Below the pieces are notes generated by a model, which did no database searches, was not told the DNA's origin, and saw only the letters and a list, made by a program, of their open reading frames with translations. A stretch of 64,000 nt of DNA from Crocodylus rhombifer (lineage: Eukaryota; Chordata; Crocodylia; Crocodylidae), in NCBI GenBank assembly GCA_038503035.1, contig JAVSML010025176.1, positions 85,001-149,000 on the forward strand, written 5' to 3'. Below are positions 1 through 12,592 of the stretch, in pieces. Made by a program: the position numbers and the translations under genes. Each line of letters begins with the position of its first letter. The stretch's first letter is position 1.

Positions 1-879
1 TGTCCTGGGGAAGGGGAAGTCGGGGTTCTTCAAAAGCTGCAGGTGTTGTGGCAAGCCCTTGTGTGCCAGTGCTTGAGACTGTTCCCCGCTTTTCCCTCTT
101 GGAGACAGGATTTCCCCAAGAGCTGGAGATCAGTAACTTGTATGTTTAATTCATTTCAGAACCACCAGAAAGCAATTTGCAAATGTAAAGCCTCAGAAAT
201 CCCTGATTATGTGATCCCCCTTTCTCTCACCACCCTGAAGATGTCCAGTGCCTCATATACCTTCCTGCACCCCTGTGCTCACACCAGGCTCCCTCACCTG
301 TCTCTTTAGCAGGACACTGATATTACTGTAACACATTTTACAACCAGATCCTCCCGTATCTCACATTCTCAGGTGTCTGTTTAGAATTAAATCAAAATAA
401 TAAGGTGCTTCACCACATGCTTAGAACATACCCCATACACATGTGATTTTGAGATACAACCAGACCCCCTTTTTTCAAGTCCAGGTTTATTTTAATAAGA
501 AATAAAGTAGCCCTCCCCCCCATTTCAGGCAGTAAATAAAGCTCATTTGCATGTCTTTGCAGAAAGTTGCTGCTCTACTAGAATAGAAACTGAGCTTACC
601 TAGTTTGGCACGGTATGCAAAGTAGGATTGGCTGGATCAATTAGAGAATTATCTATTTATGAAATGTCTAGCTGCAATGAAAAGAGCTGGTACAATTATG
701 AACTGTTGTCTTGACAACTGGGAAGGACTGATTGGATCATTTTATCAGTAGGGTTGCTGATTTCAAAAGCAAGCTGCCGAAAATAGTCAGGGACTTAGGT
801 TTGAGAAAGGGGAGAATTTTTTTTCTCCTTGCTTTGCTAGTAAGGGAAGAAAATAAAAAGCAGTGTGGGGAGAAGGAAA

Positions 880-1360
880 AAAAATTCACCAGGAAAGGTC
901 CATGATGCAGATTTATTGGCAAAAAGCCAGAGTTGCTATTGTAAATTTCCTCGTCGGTTTCAATGTCAACCCAAGCTCATATTTGAACCCGGAATCAGGG
1001 CAAAAGCATTATCGCTCTGTCACTTTGTTGCCAGAAGAGGAATTTTTTTTGTTAATATTTTACTGTTACATCTGACAGGATTTCACATTTTCTGTAGCCC
1101 GCCTTTAGTACATTGAACTGCCAGACAGAGAAATTAATACCCTGAGTGACTGTATTTTAATTAAGCAATTTCATGCAAATTACAAATTTTAGATTGCCAA
1201 ATAATATATTGCACAAAAATTGTAGGCTGGCTGATCTGATATGCATGGAGTATTACTCTTCCAGGCGCTGTGCATACATGGGAAAATGAACAAAAATGCT
1301 AATTTCCAATCTACTATGCAAACGGTAAAAGATGCCTATTTAGATACATATGCTTTCCTT
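880..1360. promoter_or_regulatory. Candidate conserved non-coding element
   Basis: This block is rich in homeodomain-like TAATTA/TTAATTAA cores and has a perfect octamer ATGCAAAT at 1173-1180. A second octamer in the opposite orientation, ATTTGCAT, lies upstream at 545-552. It carries no recognisable repeat and looks less degenerate than the repeat-rich parts of the window. Conservation cannot be seen from one sequence, so the enhancer reading is inference. Confidence 0.2.
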
Positions 1361-3137
1361 AGGAAGGGTAAACAGTTCTTTAATTTAATATAGCTGACAC
1401 TTGAAGATGTGTTTTTCTCTTTTGCAGAGATAATTTTTGCATTGAACAAGTAAATGAGAATTCAAGTAGAAAGCATCTTGTTAATGGCGACTAATAAAAA
1501 CTAATATTGCATGCAATATAATGATATTAAACCTTGTAACTGGTACATAAAGCAAGATCATTTCTATTGTTGCTCTGTCAATGAACATCAAATATGCTTG
1601 CATATTAAATGTACACTTTTTGATTGGAGAAAGTGTTAACCCTTTGTGTATCTAGTAGCACAATTATTAATTACTTGAAAATTATAAGAACTGGGGAAAA
1701 CAACACATTGAAACAAAATAGGCAAATATTTTTCTGCTCCCTTGCTAAAAGATTTGCGGAAGAAAGAAAATTAGGAAATGTTTATTATAGCAACAAGCAT
1801 AAAATACCCCTACATTCATACATCTATAATACAGATTTATATACTGCCCTATTTACTGGCCCTTTTAAACAGTGTACAACTGCAGTTAAAAAAGAAAATA
1901 CTCTAATATCAAATCAATGGCCATTTAAGATTCAAGGACTTTTCTGCTGCAAGGTAGCCATTATAGTAGATAAAGGATTCAGGAGGGAAAGTAGCAGCAT
2001 GCCCCTTAGCACCCCATTATGCCTTTAACTATCTATTTTTCTAGTCTGAAAGCCCATCAGTCCAGGATTATGGAACACTGGGAGTCCCATGTTATAACAT
2101 GACTAGTGATGTCATGGGATAATGCACTGTTCTTATAAAAAAAATACACAAGAAGCTACATCAACTTTTCAAAGCAAATGTTTATGAAGGGTGGCAAGCC
2201 AAAAATTTGCAAAAATAGCAGATTAAAAAAACCCTGAACAATGAAAGGCTTTTCTCTTTTATTGGGAATGCCTCTATGCAAAAGAAGCAAATAGCACTAT
2301 TAACCCACAGAAGAACTCATCTCAATTTTTTTTTTTTGCTTTCTGAAGTGATCTGCTGACCTAAGAAGCTTCAGCTCTAGAAAGTTTCTAAGAATCCTGA
2401 ATCCAAGCACTCTGAAATGCTTTCAAAGGCATACTATAAAAACCTCTTCCTTTTACTCACAGTGGTGATTTACTGGCATAGCCACCAATTTGGCCCTGAT
2501 ATTGCTTGCTAGCTTAATAACCGCTTCCTTTTCCTGCATCCTGAATAAGGATAATCTTCTGTACGAATCCAGATGTTTTACACAATTGTTTACAAATTTA
2601 GCAGCTCCAGATAGAGTATTTACTCTTATTTCTCCAAAACTCATTGAGTATGAGTTATTTTGCCTTCCATGTATCTTAACCATCTTCACTGAGCAAATAG
2701 GTTGAGTATCTCAACTGCATTCTTATGATCTTATAATCAAAACACAGACACAATTTTAACTTTAACCACAGTTATGATGTAAAGCCCAATTATACTGTAA
2801 ACGTATTTTCTCCTTTCTTTTGTACACTTTTTGACCATATTTTGAGAAAAATGTTGTTAGATGAAAATAGAAGTCCCATCTGATGATAAGAGATGGTATC
2901 ATTAGCCCTTCTTTACCTGCAGTTACAGTATATTCTACCTCTTTGATAAACCAATGGGTGGCTATGTGGTAAGTCTTGGACTGGCAGTTGGCATACTGGA
3001 ATACTTGCTGTCAACTGGATCTGGCTTGTTTTATGGAATCTTGTTTCTGTTGATTCATCTTTTAATCTAAGCATTTTGTCCAGTAATTTCCTAAAACCTG
3101 GGGAGAGATGAGAAAATAAATTTTTCTTTGACATATT

Positions 3138-3231
3138 TATTCAGGTCTTATAAGAGGGAGATGCCCAATGTAATGCCTAATATCTATTCAGGTCCTCTCA
3201 TAAGAGAGATGACTAATGTCACGCCTAACAT
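3138..3231. repeat. Imperfect 47-bp tandem duplication
   Basis: Two adjacent units, 3138-3184 and 3185-3231, each begin TATTCAGGTC and continue through 'agagatg..(c/t)aatgt.a(c/t)gcctaa'. They differ by scattered substitutions, so the duplication is not recent. Confidence 0.6.
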
Positions 3232-5540
3232 TTCTCTGGGAATCATGAAAACATCTTGCTTTGTACTAAATTTACACCAAACATATTAAACAGATTTAAA
3301 CAAAAATTCTTCCTTTGCTAAGTTGCAGTAAATAAAAGGCATAGTTCGCATAAGTAGAGAAAAACAGTGTACATGGTCCCATCATCTCATAGGACTTTTA
3401 CACCTACTTTACATAGGAACCATGATTCATGGAGACCATTGGGTAAACATGTAATTACCACAAAGCCACTTTGTGTTTTCAATTATACTGCTGTAATTGT
3501 AGTAAGGCCAACTGAGTTTGTCTGTATTGTAGCTGAAAGCAGCACTTATCCCAGTGTCATTTCATATTTGTGCAGAATATTTAGTAATTATTGTCCAAAA
3601 GTAATTATGCCACTGTGAGCTATGTACTCTACTTGCTTGTAAAGTTATTTAGGGGAAAAATCTGTCCTTTAGTTTTAAGTTCAATTTCTAATTGAAATCT
3701 TTGGGGACTCCTTCTTACAAAAATATGGCTTGATGTGTCTAGTGGAAGGTGGATACTGATCATTCAGCCCCCTGTAAAAGTAATAATTGATCAATATAAG
3801 TAGACAGTCAGGCAGATAAAAATTATCTTGTAGAATCTGGATGGATGAGTGCATCTCTGTACATATATCCATTTCTGTACGTGAGTGAGTCCTACTATTC
3901 TGTATCTCATATTTGTTATTTGACAAGCACTGAAGAAAAATAATCTGTAACCAAATAATAGGTCTTATTATTCAGCTCCAAAGTTTCATAAAAATTGGGG
4001 GGCGAAGTGCAAATTCATTTCCCTGAAGTGACTGTGAACAGAACTTGGAAAAAAGAAGCATGTGTATCCTTAAGGCTGGTTACAGTTACCAAAGTGCAGA
4101 ATTTTCATATGCTACCATTTTTTCCACAGAGGGTTCCCGTTTTGGAAGCAAACTACAATTAGTTGTTGAAGGAATGAGTTCACCTGAGAATCATCAGGTT
4201 CCAAAATGTCTGACTACATGTAATTTTAAATGCAAATCAAAACTCTACATTCTAAAATTTGGGCATTCCATGTGGGTTTGTAATACACTCTGGAAGATCC
4301 TGGATTCACGTGTTGGTTAATATATTTGAGGTTAAAGATATATGCACAAGTAAAACCTATATCCCATACATTACATGTATAAAAGGATATGTGGTAGCTT
4401 TTTAGAGTTGTTAATTGATTGATATTGGTGTTTGATCCCTTACAGTTCATCAAAGCATCACATACTTGTCTCTTTCAGAAGCCCTTCTATGTTGTCTCAG
4501 CTGGTCAAATTGCACACTGCAAATAATTCAATCATTATTGCAATAATTCAAGTGAATACTGATTTCTTCAAGCAAAGAATTTACAAATAACTTAAAAAAA
4601 AAGTCACATAATTTTACCATTGTCAAACAATTATTATTTTTTTCATTATTCAACCAGATCTAGTGTTGTCACTCTAATCGTATTTGGCAGGGCAAATATT
4701 TACAGTACCTACAACTGCCCATCTTATTAACCATATGAAAACTTCACCTGAGCAATAATCAGTGTTCTGCCAAAGAATTACAGCAAGTTACACCAAAGTA
4801 CATAACTCAATCAAAAATCTTGGGGTACAGTCACGTGACCTTTACTATCATTACTTCACTTTTTTTCCTACAGGTTTCTCCATTGAGTAATGTGAGTTAG
4901 GTTTTAAAAGATTACCCTGGAGTTTCAGCAAAATAGTGATTATACTTGATATCATGTTATTCAAAGGAACTAACCTTGCAGCCTTTACTTATACTAGTGA
5001 GTAACTCTTACTCACATAGGGACAATAAGGACTACTCATATATATAAGGGTTGTAGGGTCAGACTCAAAGGCCCCCGTTGCAAGAAAGCTTTTAAGCATA
5101 GGAATTCATCATTCAGTGCTTTGCTGAATAAGGACGGATGCTGAAGTGGGGCTATAGTTAGTATGAGAGTCAATGTTTTGGAGGTTAAAGAATTTATCAG
5201 GAATCCTGTTTTGTATTTTTGATCCACAGTATGGCAGCCATTTAGAAAAATAGCACACAGTTGAAGGGAAGAAAATCACATGGAAAAAGGATATGTTTAA
5301 ACACGAACACATCCATAAAGATTTTTTTTTTAAATCAGTTCCACCGCGAATATTTCAAGGAAGAAAGAGAATCCACAAAGTAAGCAAAGCTGCTCATATA
5401 GTTAGAGATGCTCACCTACCCCCGGCAATGAAACTGTTTTCTTGGAAATCTGTGCTGGGAAGTTTTTCCTAGGAAGGTTCATAGGATGGACTTCTTGGTG
5501 AAAACCAGACTAAGAAAAGGACTCACTCCAGAATGCCCAT

Positions 5541-5640
5541 TAACTGAATGTTTAGGGTACTCACCTGAGAGCCCCAGGTTCAAGTGTCTGCCCTGATGAT
5601 TCACAGCTAAAACTTGACCCCTTGTTAAGGGACCCCCCCA
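5541..5640 (+). mobile_element. tRNA-like SINE fragment
   Basis: The stretch 'tagggtactcacctgagag' followed by GGTTCAAGTGT (5577-5587) resembles the A and B boxes of a tRNA-derived SINE head. The B box is close to the consensus GGTTCRANNCC. No complete tRNA fold follows, so it is a SINE relic and not a tRNA gene. The exact family is not identified. Confidence 0.35.
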
Positions 5641-6569
5641 AATTCAACCTATTTCTAATAATCCTTAGATTTGCCTGTTGTGAGGTGATCTGCTGTTTAA
5701 AAGGCTTCCATTCTGAAAACTACACTTTGACTCAACTTCACTGAAAGAGAAAACTGGATTTGCAAGGAGGCCTGAGCTCAGTACTGCACAAAACGTCAGT
5801 CTTTGGTTATCCATGAAATGACTGTGAATTCTGAACAGCTACAGGCCTAACATAATGTAAGTCTAGTGAAACCTTGGTTCTTAGCAGTTGGTTAGCTCAG
5901 TGGTAGGTTGGTGGTAGAATGCTTTGGAAAGCTGTATCAGAAGAGGGAAAAGCCAGGGACAACCCAGGATAGGTATTGCTTTCCCCGCCTTGATTGCTGC
6001 AATGATAGGTTGCCTCTAGGAATTACCTTTCTTTTAAATTAAAGATTTAATAAAGTTGCAGCCACTTGACTGGAAGATTCTAATTTTTGTCTTCATTCTC
6101 AAAGCCCCCCTGCCATTCAGAAATATCATCACCGTTAGATGATGTTCTACTATTAATTTCTAATCAAGCCAGACCAATGTTGGAGACCAGTTAAAGTGCT
6201 CACAGTTCATGGTGATTTGTGTTCTTTTCTGATATAATCACAAAGGAAACTGCCATGTTCATCTGTGATGAAATGCAACTAACTGGCCAACCCTTTCAAG
6301 GACACTGCTTTAGTATGCCTTTCTAAACATTTGAACAGGATACTGTACTGTGTAAAAGTGCATTCCTCTCATGTTATAGATGTATCATGCCTATGGAAAT
6401 ATAAATCTTAAAGTTAAAATTTTTTTTAACTATTTCATAAATAATTATGGGCTCCATAATCCCCCCCATTATGCAGTATGAATGAGAGCAACTATTTTAA
6501 GATACAAATATGGGCCTTGGTGAAAACAGAAATAAGAAAGGCAAGAAGTTAGGAAATCACCTCACTTAC

Positions 6570-7060
6570 CATTAGAGCTGTGTGAGGCTTCAGACCATGC
6601 TTCGGATCTGTGCAAGCTTCGGATGCTTTGGTGTCCAAAGCAGCATGTCCGAATTGAAGCGCTGGCTTCATTAGGCTTTTCGAAGTGGTTCGGAGCTTCC
6701 AAAGTGCTTCAGAAAAGCTTCAGAGCCCCCTTGGAGATCCGGCCATAGGGTTTAATGGGGAATCAATGAAATATCTATAACTTTGTTGTTTTTTGTCTGA
6801 TTTGGACGAAACGTGCAGGGGTGGTAGCCTCTGCTGAGAGCATGAAGTCTGCCCTGTTTCAAGATGATTGGTGCAGGGGGTTGGGGAGAACTGTACCCCA
6901 AATTCTTGAAAGCAAAACTCACGTCACATGTATGTGTTACACCACAGCGGGGTGAAAACTACAGGGATGGTGGCCCCTGATGAGGCCATAAAGCCTGCCA
7001 AGTTTCAAGGTGATAGGTGCGGGGGTTTGGGGGAAACTTCACCTCAAGCTGGATCAAATA
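6570..7060. repeat. Unclassified interspersed repeat with two internal units
   Basis: The first part, about 6570-6740, is dense in 'gcttcgga' and 'gaagct' motifs. Two diverged units follow, about 6790-6900 and 6940-7045. They share the order '(a/g)aaac(g/t)(t/a)(g/c)caggg(g/a)tggt(a/g)(g/g)cc', 'ctg(c)tgag', 'aag(t/c)ctgcc', 'gtttcaag(a/g)tgat.ggtgc.ggggtt.ggg'. No transposon ends or coding region are recognised. Confidence 0.45.
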
Positions 7061-8893
7061 GCTGCTTACTTGCACAGGCCTATTGTCTGCATGTCTATAT
7101 TAATTCCTTATCTACAATATGGGTAAGCAGTTAGGGAAGTAAGACATATTTTGGCAGTGGGAGGAGAATCTGAGAAACAACTGACCTATATGGCAAATTC
7201 CCATGGCAAAGCAGGGAATTGTCAGTCTTTCTGTAGCACTAACTCTTCTGTAGATTCCAGGTGACTTCAGAGGTGGCAAAAGGATATACAGAGCCAATGA
7301 CACAAAAAGTCAGTGCTCTGAGCCTCATGGAGAAACCTTGCTAATTCAAGGTGGTCATAAAAAGTAATTACTAGTTATGGATTTTTTAAAAATATTTCAA
7401 ATTATTTTTCAAAAAAATATTCAGGTTGGTTTTGCACTATTCCTTCTTTTCCAGTAACAAGATGAAAAAGAAAGCTGAGAAACCATTAACTGAAAAGTCT
7501 TTGTTTTGGTTGAAAAACTGGAAATTCCTGCTTCATAGATTGTATTTTTGTTTTGTTTTTAAATTTGATTAAAGACAATGTTTGCTTCCAGAGTTTTCAG
7601 GTTAAGCATTTCATAGATGTTGACCATTTATGTTTGGAGGGATTCAGATCTTTGGAATTAAAAATAACTTTCTATGGGTTCCTGGCTTCCACACAGTATG
7701 CCTTCCACCTGGCTGCAAGCCATGTCTCAGGAAGGCAAGAATGTGGCACAACTTTTCAGACATCAAACCATGGATCACTGTGGTATGCTTTTCACTTCTG
7801 GTACAAGGCTCACTGTATGACTAACTGCTACCTATTTTAGTACTGCAAGAAATTCTATGGGTTTTACTGAGACTATAGAATGAGTAAAGAGATCAGGATT
7901 TGATTTAAAGTTAAATTTTAAACTGATTTTACATTTGTGAGGTCTCTGTGATATTATTCTACATTCAGATGATTTTATATTAAAGGAGGTATTTTCTTGT
8001 TTTGCAAGATCTATTTAGGAAAAAATAATTATGGTTACAGGTCACATAATTACTAAGTGCTTCTGTACTTTGGCATCTCATGTGATGATGTAAACTTTAT
8101 CCCTTCTAATATTGCATGTCTTCATTTTTACAATAATTTTCAAAAAGATAATTATAATCTAATCTATAAACTAAAGTTAACTTGTTCTTCTGTTTTTATT
8201 GACATTTGAGAAAATGTTCTTTCATAACGGGAATCAACAAAAATAAGAGGTATAGTATTTTTTAAACAGGACCCAAAGGATTTTGAAAAAACAGAAAACT
8301 GAAATACTTTTGTAACAATGGCATTATTTTATATTTATTTAAAAAATACACTATATTCACCCAGAATACCGCAGGCTGCATTCCCTGTGAAAGAATGGCT
8401 CATACTCATTTATATCGGTTCCATGTTAATGACAATACTGTTTTACAAGTGCAGTTTAGAAAAACAATACAAGTCATATGATGCCGTTGTATCTCATTTT
8501 ATGTTTGAATCCTCATTGCTTTTCCTTTTTCTTTAATTTCTTACTACACTCCCCAAATACAGAACATCTGCCAATTTCAGTATCTTTGAACTTAATACTT
8601 AAGGAAAATACAAAGCTGCAGTTGGATATACCACCAAATTGATGTCATTTCAATAAAATAATAATGAAATGTCACAGATAATTCCTATATATTTCTTTTT
8701 GACATTTGCTAAAATATTTACTTCAGTTTTTGATGCATTTGAATTATTTATACAATTAAAAAACATTTCTACAAAATATTTGTCAACTGAATTGTAAAAG
8801 ACGATATAGGCTTAAAATGAACTATTTTCTAATTCTTGTTAATTTTTTGTCAACATTACAAATACCTCTACCCCAGCTGTCTCTAACTGGTGG
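7061..8893. other. AT-rich spacer, nothing recognised
   Basis: No coding region, transposon end or RNA gene is visible. The open frames here are short and shadow one another on the same DNA. Confidence 0.4.
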
Positions 8894-8957
8894 CCAAGAC
8901 TGTGGCAGCTTGTAAAAAAGCAAAAAAGCAAAAAAGCCAAGGCTGTGGCAGCTTGTA
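8894..8957. repeat. Short tandem duplication with A-rich spacer
   Basis: The 21-mer beginning 'ccaag(a/g)ctgtggcagctt' occurs at 8894-8914 and again at 8937-8957. Three 'aaaaaagc' units lie between the copies. Confidence 0.6.
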
Positions 8958-9552
8958 CAAGACAGGTAATAAGGCTGGGTTTGGCTCTTACCAGTATATT
9001 CTCCTCGTACTCCCAGATATGTTTATGACATCCTCTAAACACAATCATTTCTGTTTTCTCAGTTGAAAGTAATCCATTAGTTCTACAATATTGAACTTTA
9101 TACAGGCACACGTGCCCACATATGTGCACAAATGGACTTTCTGCTGTAACTTTGACCACTACTACACGTGCATTTGATCCAGGCTCAGTTTACTAGAGTG
9201 TAAACTTCTGTGGATTAAGCACAGGAGAGAGCCGGCAGCACTTCTCAAAAGTCAGCTCTGCTTGCTGCTCTCTGATCAGCCACTTCCTTGCCCAGGAGCA
9301 GTGTACCCAGGCAGGGAGAGTGCTACCCAGCATGCAGCAGCTCTCTCCTTGCTCATTCTGCCTCTTCGCACTCTGGCTGTTCTAGCCTCTGCCCCAGCAG
9401 CAATGAGCAGCATACTGGGCTCTTACTGGCCACCATGCCAACTGCTGCTTGGCTCATGAACATCTGGGCCCCCACTGCGCATTTTGCAGGTGGTGTGCAA
9501 GAAGCTGTTTGTGTGGACCAAGAGGTGCTCAGACTGCTAGACCCTGCTGCTG

Positions 9553-9806
9553 CTAATGGCCATGGTGCCCTGGGTGAATGTGTACACCTGGTATAGGACC
9601 CTGAGCTGTGACGGTGCAGGGGGCAAGCCCAGGCTGGCCCACAACCTTCACCTTCATCTGGAGGGCTACCTGTAGCTGCAATACATGTCCCTGCCCTGCC
9701 CCCGCAACCACAGCCAAGGAACCCGTCACTGCTGGCATCAATACATTTCTCAGCATGGGAGAGCCCTGGGCCTGCCTAGTTGTGGGGGTATGGGCTGCTC
9801 AATAAA
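9553..9806 (+). pseudogene. Unidentified transposon-borne ORF remnant (9.6 kb copy)
   Basis: I do not recognise the family. Two conserved blocks are shared with 40.6-40.75 kb and with 52.34-52.5 kb (minus). The first reads 'GGKPRLAHNLHLHLEGYL' in one frame. The second reads 'TAKEPVTAGINTFLSMGE' in another, so a frameshift separates them here, and a stop interrupts the first block after EGYL. A canonical AATAAA lies at 9801-9806, in the same place relative to the second block as an AGTAAA in the 40 kb copy. This supports a real ancestral gene 3' end. The gene lies convergent to the Myb/SANT-like remnant. Confidence 0.45.
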
Positions 9807-9880
9807 GTTCTGCACTGTCTCCTACCTGCCTGTGTGCTGTGGGGGATGGGGAGACCTGGGGTCAGGGGACTGCAGGCAGG

Positions 9881-10635
9881 TTAGGAGGGAGGGAGGACAG
9901 GGGCAAGAGCAGGGGAAGGAGTGGGGAGGGCCCTTCCCCACAGTGTGAGCCCTACCATGTGGCCAGGGCCAGCATGGCTGGTGGCTCTGCTTGGTTCTGG
10001 GTGTTGGCAATGGTATGCAGTTCTGGCCAGTGTCCTCTGATGGTGCAGCATGGTGTGCAGGCACCCAGCTGGGGCCCTCCTATGGTGACTTGTCACTGGA
10101 GGTGACAGGTTGGGGTAGGGGCTCAGGCAGGCAGTCTGTGCTGTTGTAGACAGTACAGCTGTGGCCCGGGTCCTCAGGCGCAAGGTTAGTGTTCAGTTGC
10201 TGCATAAAGGCATGGACTTATGGGCACTGCCAGACTGACAATTGTGGTCAGTCAAGGTGATGTACTGTGGCCAGAAGGCCTTGACCTTTATGTGGCACTG
10301 TTGCGCAGACTAGTTCTGCCCGCACTCCCGCATCGGCCTAACAGTGTATCACAGATGTAGGCGCTGGAACGCCCACCCCGCTTGAACTGGCATTGTACCT
10401 CTGCCTCACCCCACAGCACCACAAGGTCAACAGTCTCCCTTTTGGACCAGTTGGGGTCCTGGGTGGAGGGCACAGGCATAGGCACAGGCCTGGGTAAGGA
10501 GGACACTATCTGGGATCCCAGGCTGGTGCTCTGGGCCCCTGTGCAGCTGTTCCAGTGCTCCTGGGCCTGTGCAACTGCCTGCGGTACCCAGTGCAGGGGC
10601 ACGGTGAGGGACTGCAAGCTACGCAGCAGAGGCAA
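9881..10635 (-). pseudogene. Myb/SANT-like partner protein of Harbinger element (remnant)
   Basis: Harbinger transposons encode a Myb/SANT-type DNA-binding protein that works with the transposase at the element ends. Here the minus frame from 10635 has the hallmark 'WSKRETVDLVVLWGEAEV' near residue 63, followed by an aromatic/basic stretch. After a frame change comes a 'KVKAFWPQ..' segment and 'LTDHN', matching the copies at 41.5, 50.0 and 61.6 kb. The gene is frameshifted and proline/alanine-rich on both sides. The true start is unclear: upstream frames to about 10979 stay open but look like GC-rich background. It is convergent with the plus-strand ORF remnant. Confidence 0.5.
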
Positions 10636-11175
10636 TACCTCGCAGCACCTGCAGCCTCAAGGCAGGCTGCTGGGGTGAGCTGCAGGCAGGTGGAGCTGGC
10701 CCTGGCAGCCAGAAGCTGTCTGCAGCTGGGCCTGCAGGCTAACAGGCCTGGCTGCTGGCTGCAGCAGCCTGCAGCATGTTGCTGGCCTGGACAGTGCGGT
10801 CCTGGCAGCTGCGCAGCACTGTGGTGCCAGGCAATGGTGTTGGGGTGCAGGTAGGGTGGTGAGGCTAGTCTGCAACCTGCCCAGGAGGACATAGGGGCCT
10901 GGAGTGCCCTCAGGATCCCTGGTGGTTTGCCCCAGGGCTCAAAATGCCTGCTTTTAAAGCCTGGGGCAGGGGCTGCCATAGAGGCAGCGCAGCCCTGAGG
11001 CAGGGGAGGCAGTAACTAATCCCGTGTAAATTTGCTACCTGCATTTGCAGGTAACAAATTTATATGCAATTAAGGGTTTTTATTGAGCAGTAAGTGCACA
11101 CACATACAGAGACACACGCTTACTGCTCAGTAAACTAGGCTACTGTGCATTTAGGTTTCTCATGTAGATGTGCCC

Positions 11176-12592
11176 TGTACCACCTAAAATAAAGTAGGCA
11201 GCCTTTAGGAGTACTAGAATGGTTCAAGCAGTGGCACGACTGACCTTTCCCCTTGCATGGTCCTAGGTCTCTCCAGGATTGTGCAAGGGATAGAGGGAAT
11301 GCCCAGGGGCAAGGGAGGTAAGGAGAGAATTTTTTTTTGTCCCTGCCATCCCTGCGGGTGGTGAGTTGTCCTTGGTTGCCACTACTTTTCAGCAGCTGCC
11401 AGCTGATCATTGACAGGGTACCCCCTTCCCTTTGACACTCAAATTAAACTGTCCATACCCTGAAGCAGAAGTAGAGTTTTGCTGAGAACACACTTATACT
11501 CTACTTCTCCTCACCCCCAACTAAAAGGAATGGAAAGATAACTTGGACACATGTTCTGATCTCAGCTGTAAGATATGCCATCAGTGATGGTAAGAGGTTT
11601 TTACGGGCTACTGCTTTTTGTGCACTACTACACTGAATGTGAGGACCTGGCCAGTCATTGTTCTCAGTCCCACTCAACCTCATTTTGCAGAGGAATGCCA
11701 CTCAGATTTTTTATTTGTTTAAAGGAATAAAAGAGAAGAATTTGATTAGGGGGTTATTTGGATTGTCCCCTCAGCATCCACTTTATAGGGGATTATCTCA
11801 GCTTCCTGCTAGAAATGGGTCACTCCAGAACAATGTGGATGCACCTTCTGGAGACAGTGTGGAAAAGCTTTCACTGTCACCATCAGTGCGTATGTTCTGT
11901 GGGTAAAGAGGACTTTGGTATGTAGGATTGTCATTACAGCTTCTTTAATAAACTATAAAAATCTACAAACTTCCTAATCCTTGCACAAGCTTTTAGCCAT
12001 CTGGCTCTTACTGCTGTTAATAGGAGTCCTTCAACTAAATCCCTACACATCAATGTAATACTCTATACAGAAACTAATGTTCTGTAATACCATTCAATCT
12101 CCATTTTTTCATGTCATGCCACATTTTAATATTCCTTAGTAGATGGCAAATATGCTTACAGAAAATAGCCAGAGATGGGATGGGATAGGAGAGTCAGTGA
12201 TCAAATGGGCAATTGACCAAAGAAACAGAGTACTATTTAGAGCTGATAAGTTGGGTATAGAAAAAGTGCAGGGATGGGCTTATGCCACAGACAGTCTCTA
12301 CTTGGAACATTTAACTTGAAAAATCTGTGAGGAAAACAACCCTACTTTACAGAAGAGCACTAAACTGAAAAAAAATAAATAAAGCCAAGATATTTGTGTG
12401 ACAGAATATGAAACACTTTTGTCATATTCCTGTAATAATTGTGCATGCCCCAGTTTCTATGCCTTGATTATATGCTGTTGCTCATTAGGAAGGAATACAT
12501 TCATTTCATCCTGCTATCTTCATGTGTAGAAAATGGGCCATCAAGAATAAATATGGTAAAAAACACGTCACCAAATGAAGCAGATCAACTGA
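11176..12592. other. Spacer, nothing recognised
   Basis: Mostly AT-rich. No coding region, transposon ends or RNA gene are recognised. Confidence 0.4.

Larger units (their letters stand above)
1..5519. other. AT-rich non-coding DNA, no gene recognised
   Basis: No splice-linked exon set, known repeat or convincing coding region is visible. The open frames here, up to 134 codons at 1624-2028, resemble no family I know and have no coding-like composition. The stretch has octamer-type motifs, a 47-bp imperfect tandem duplication and a fragment near 5110-5150 resembling the CAATGG-type dyad repeats seen elsewhere in the window. It could be intergenic or intronic. Confidence 0.5.
9160..11175. mobile_element. 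Decayed Harbinger-like element (copy at 9-11 kb)
   Basis: GC-rich block in AT-rich DNA. The right end carries the stretch 'taagtgcacacac...cagtaaactag...atgtagatgtgccc', the same terminal module found at 42.2, 49.4 and 62.5 kb. The left end near 9160-9215 ('acacgtgcatttg') is worn. Inside, a plus-strand 5' segment (9260-9420) aligns by eye with the start of the transposase gene at 59.0-59.2 kb, then comes an unidentified ORF segment (9553-9780). A Myb/SANT-like gene runs on the minus strand (about 10635-9881). No transposase catalytic region is present, so this copy is non-autonomous. It is too decayed to call target duplications. Confidence 0.65.

Noticed and set aside
1624..2028. 134-codon open frame on plus
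   Set aside because: AT-rich composition with no domain or family resemblance and no gene context.
5884..5920. tRNA-like 'ttagctcagtggtag'
   Set aside because: It resembles an A box, but no acceptor stem, anticodon arm or B box can be built around it.
10506..10979. 157-codon minus frame, Ala/Pro/Cys-rich
   Set aside because: It overlaps the Harbinger Myb/SANT-like region in a different frame, and the low-complexity GC-rich sequence keeps several frames open.
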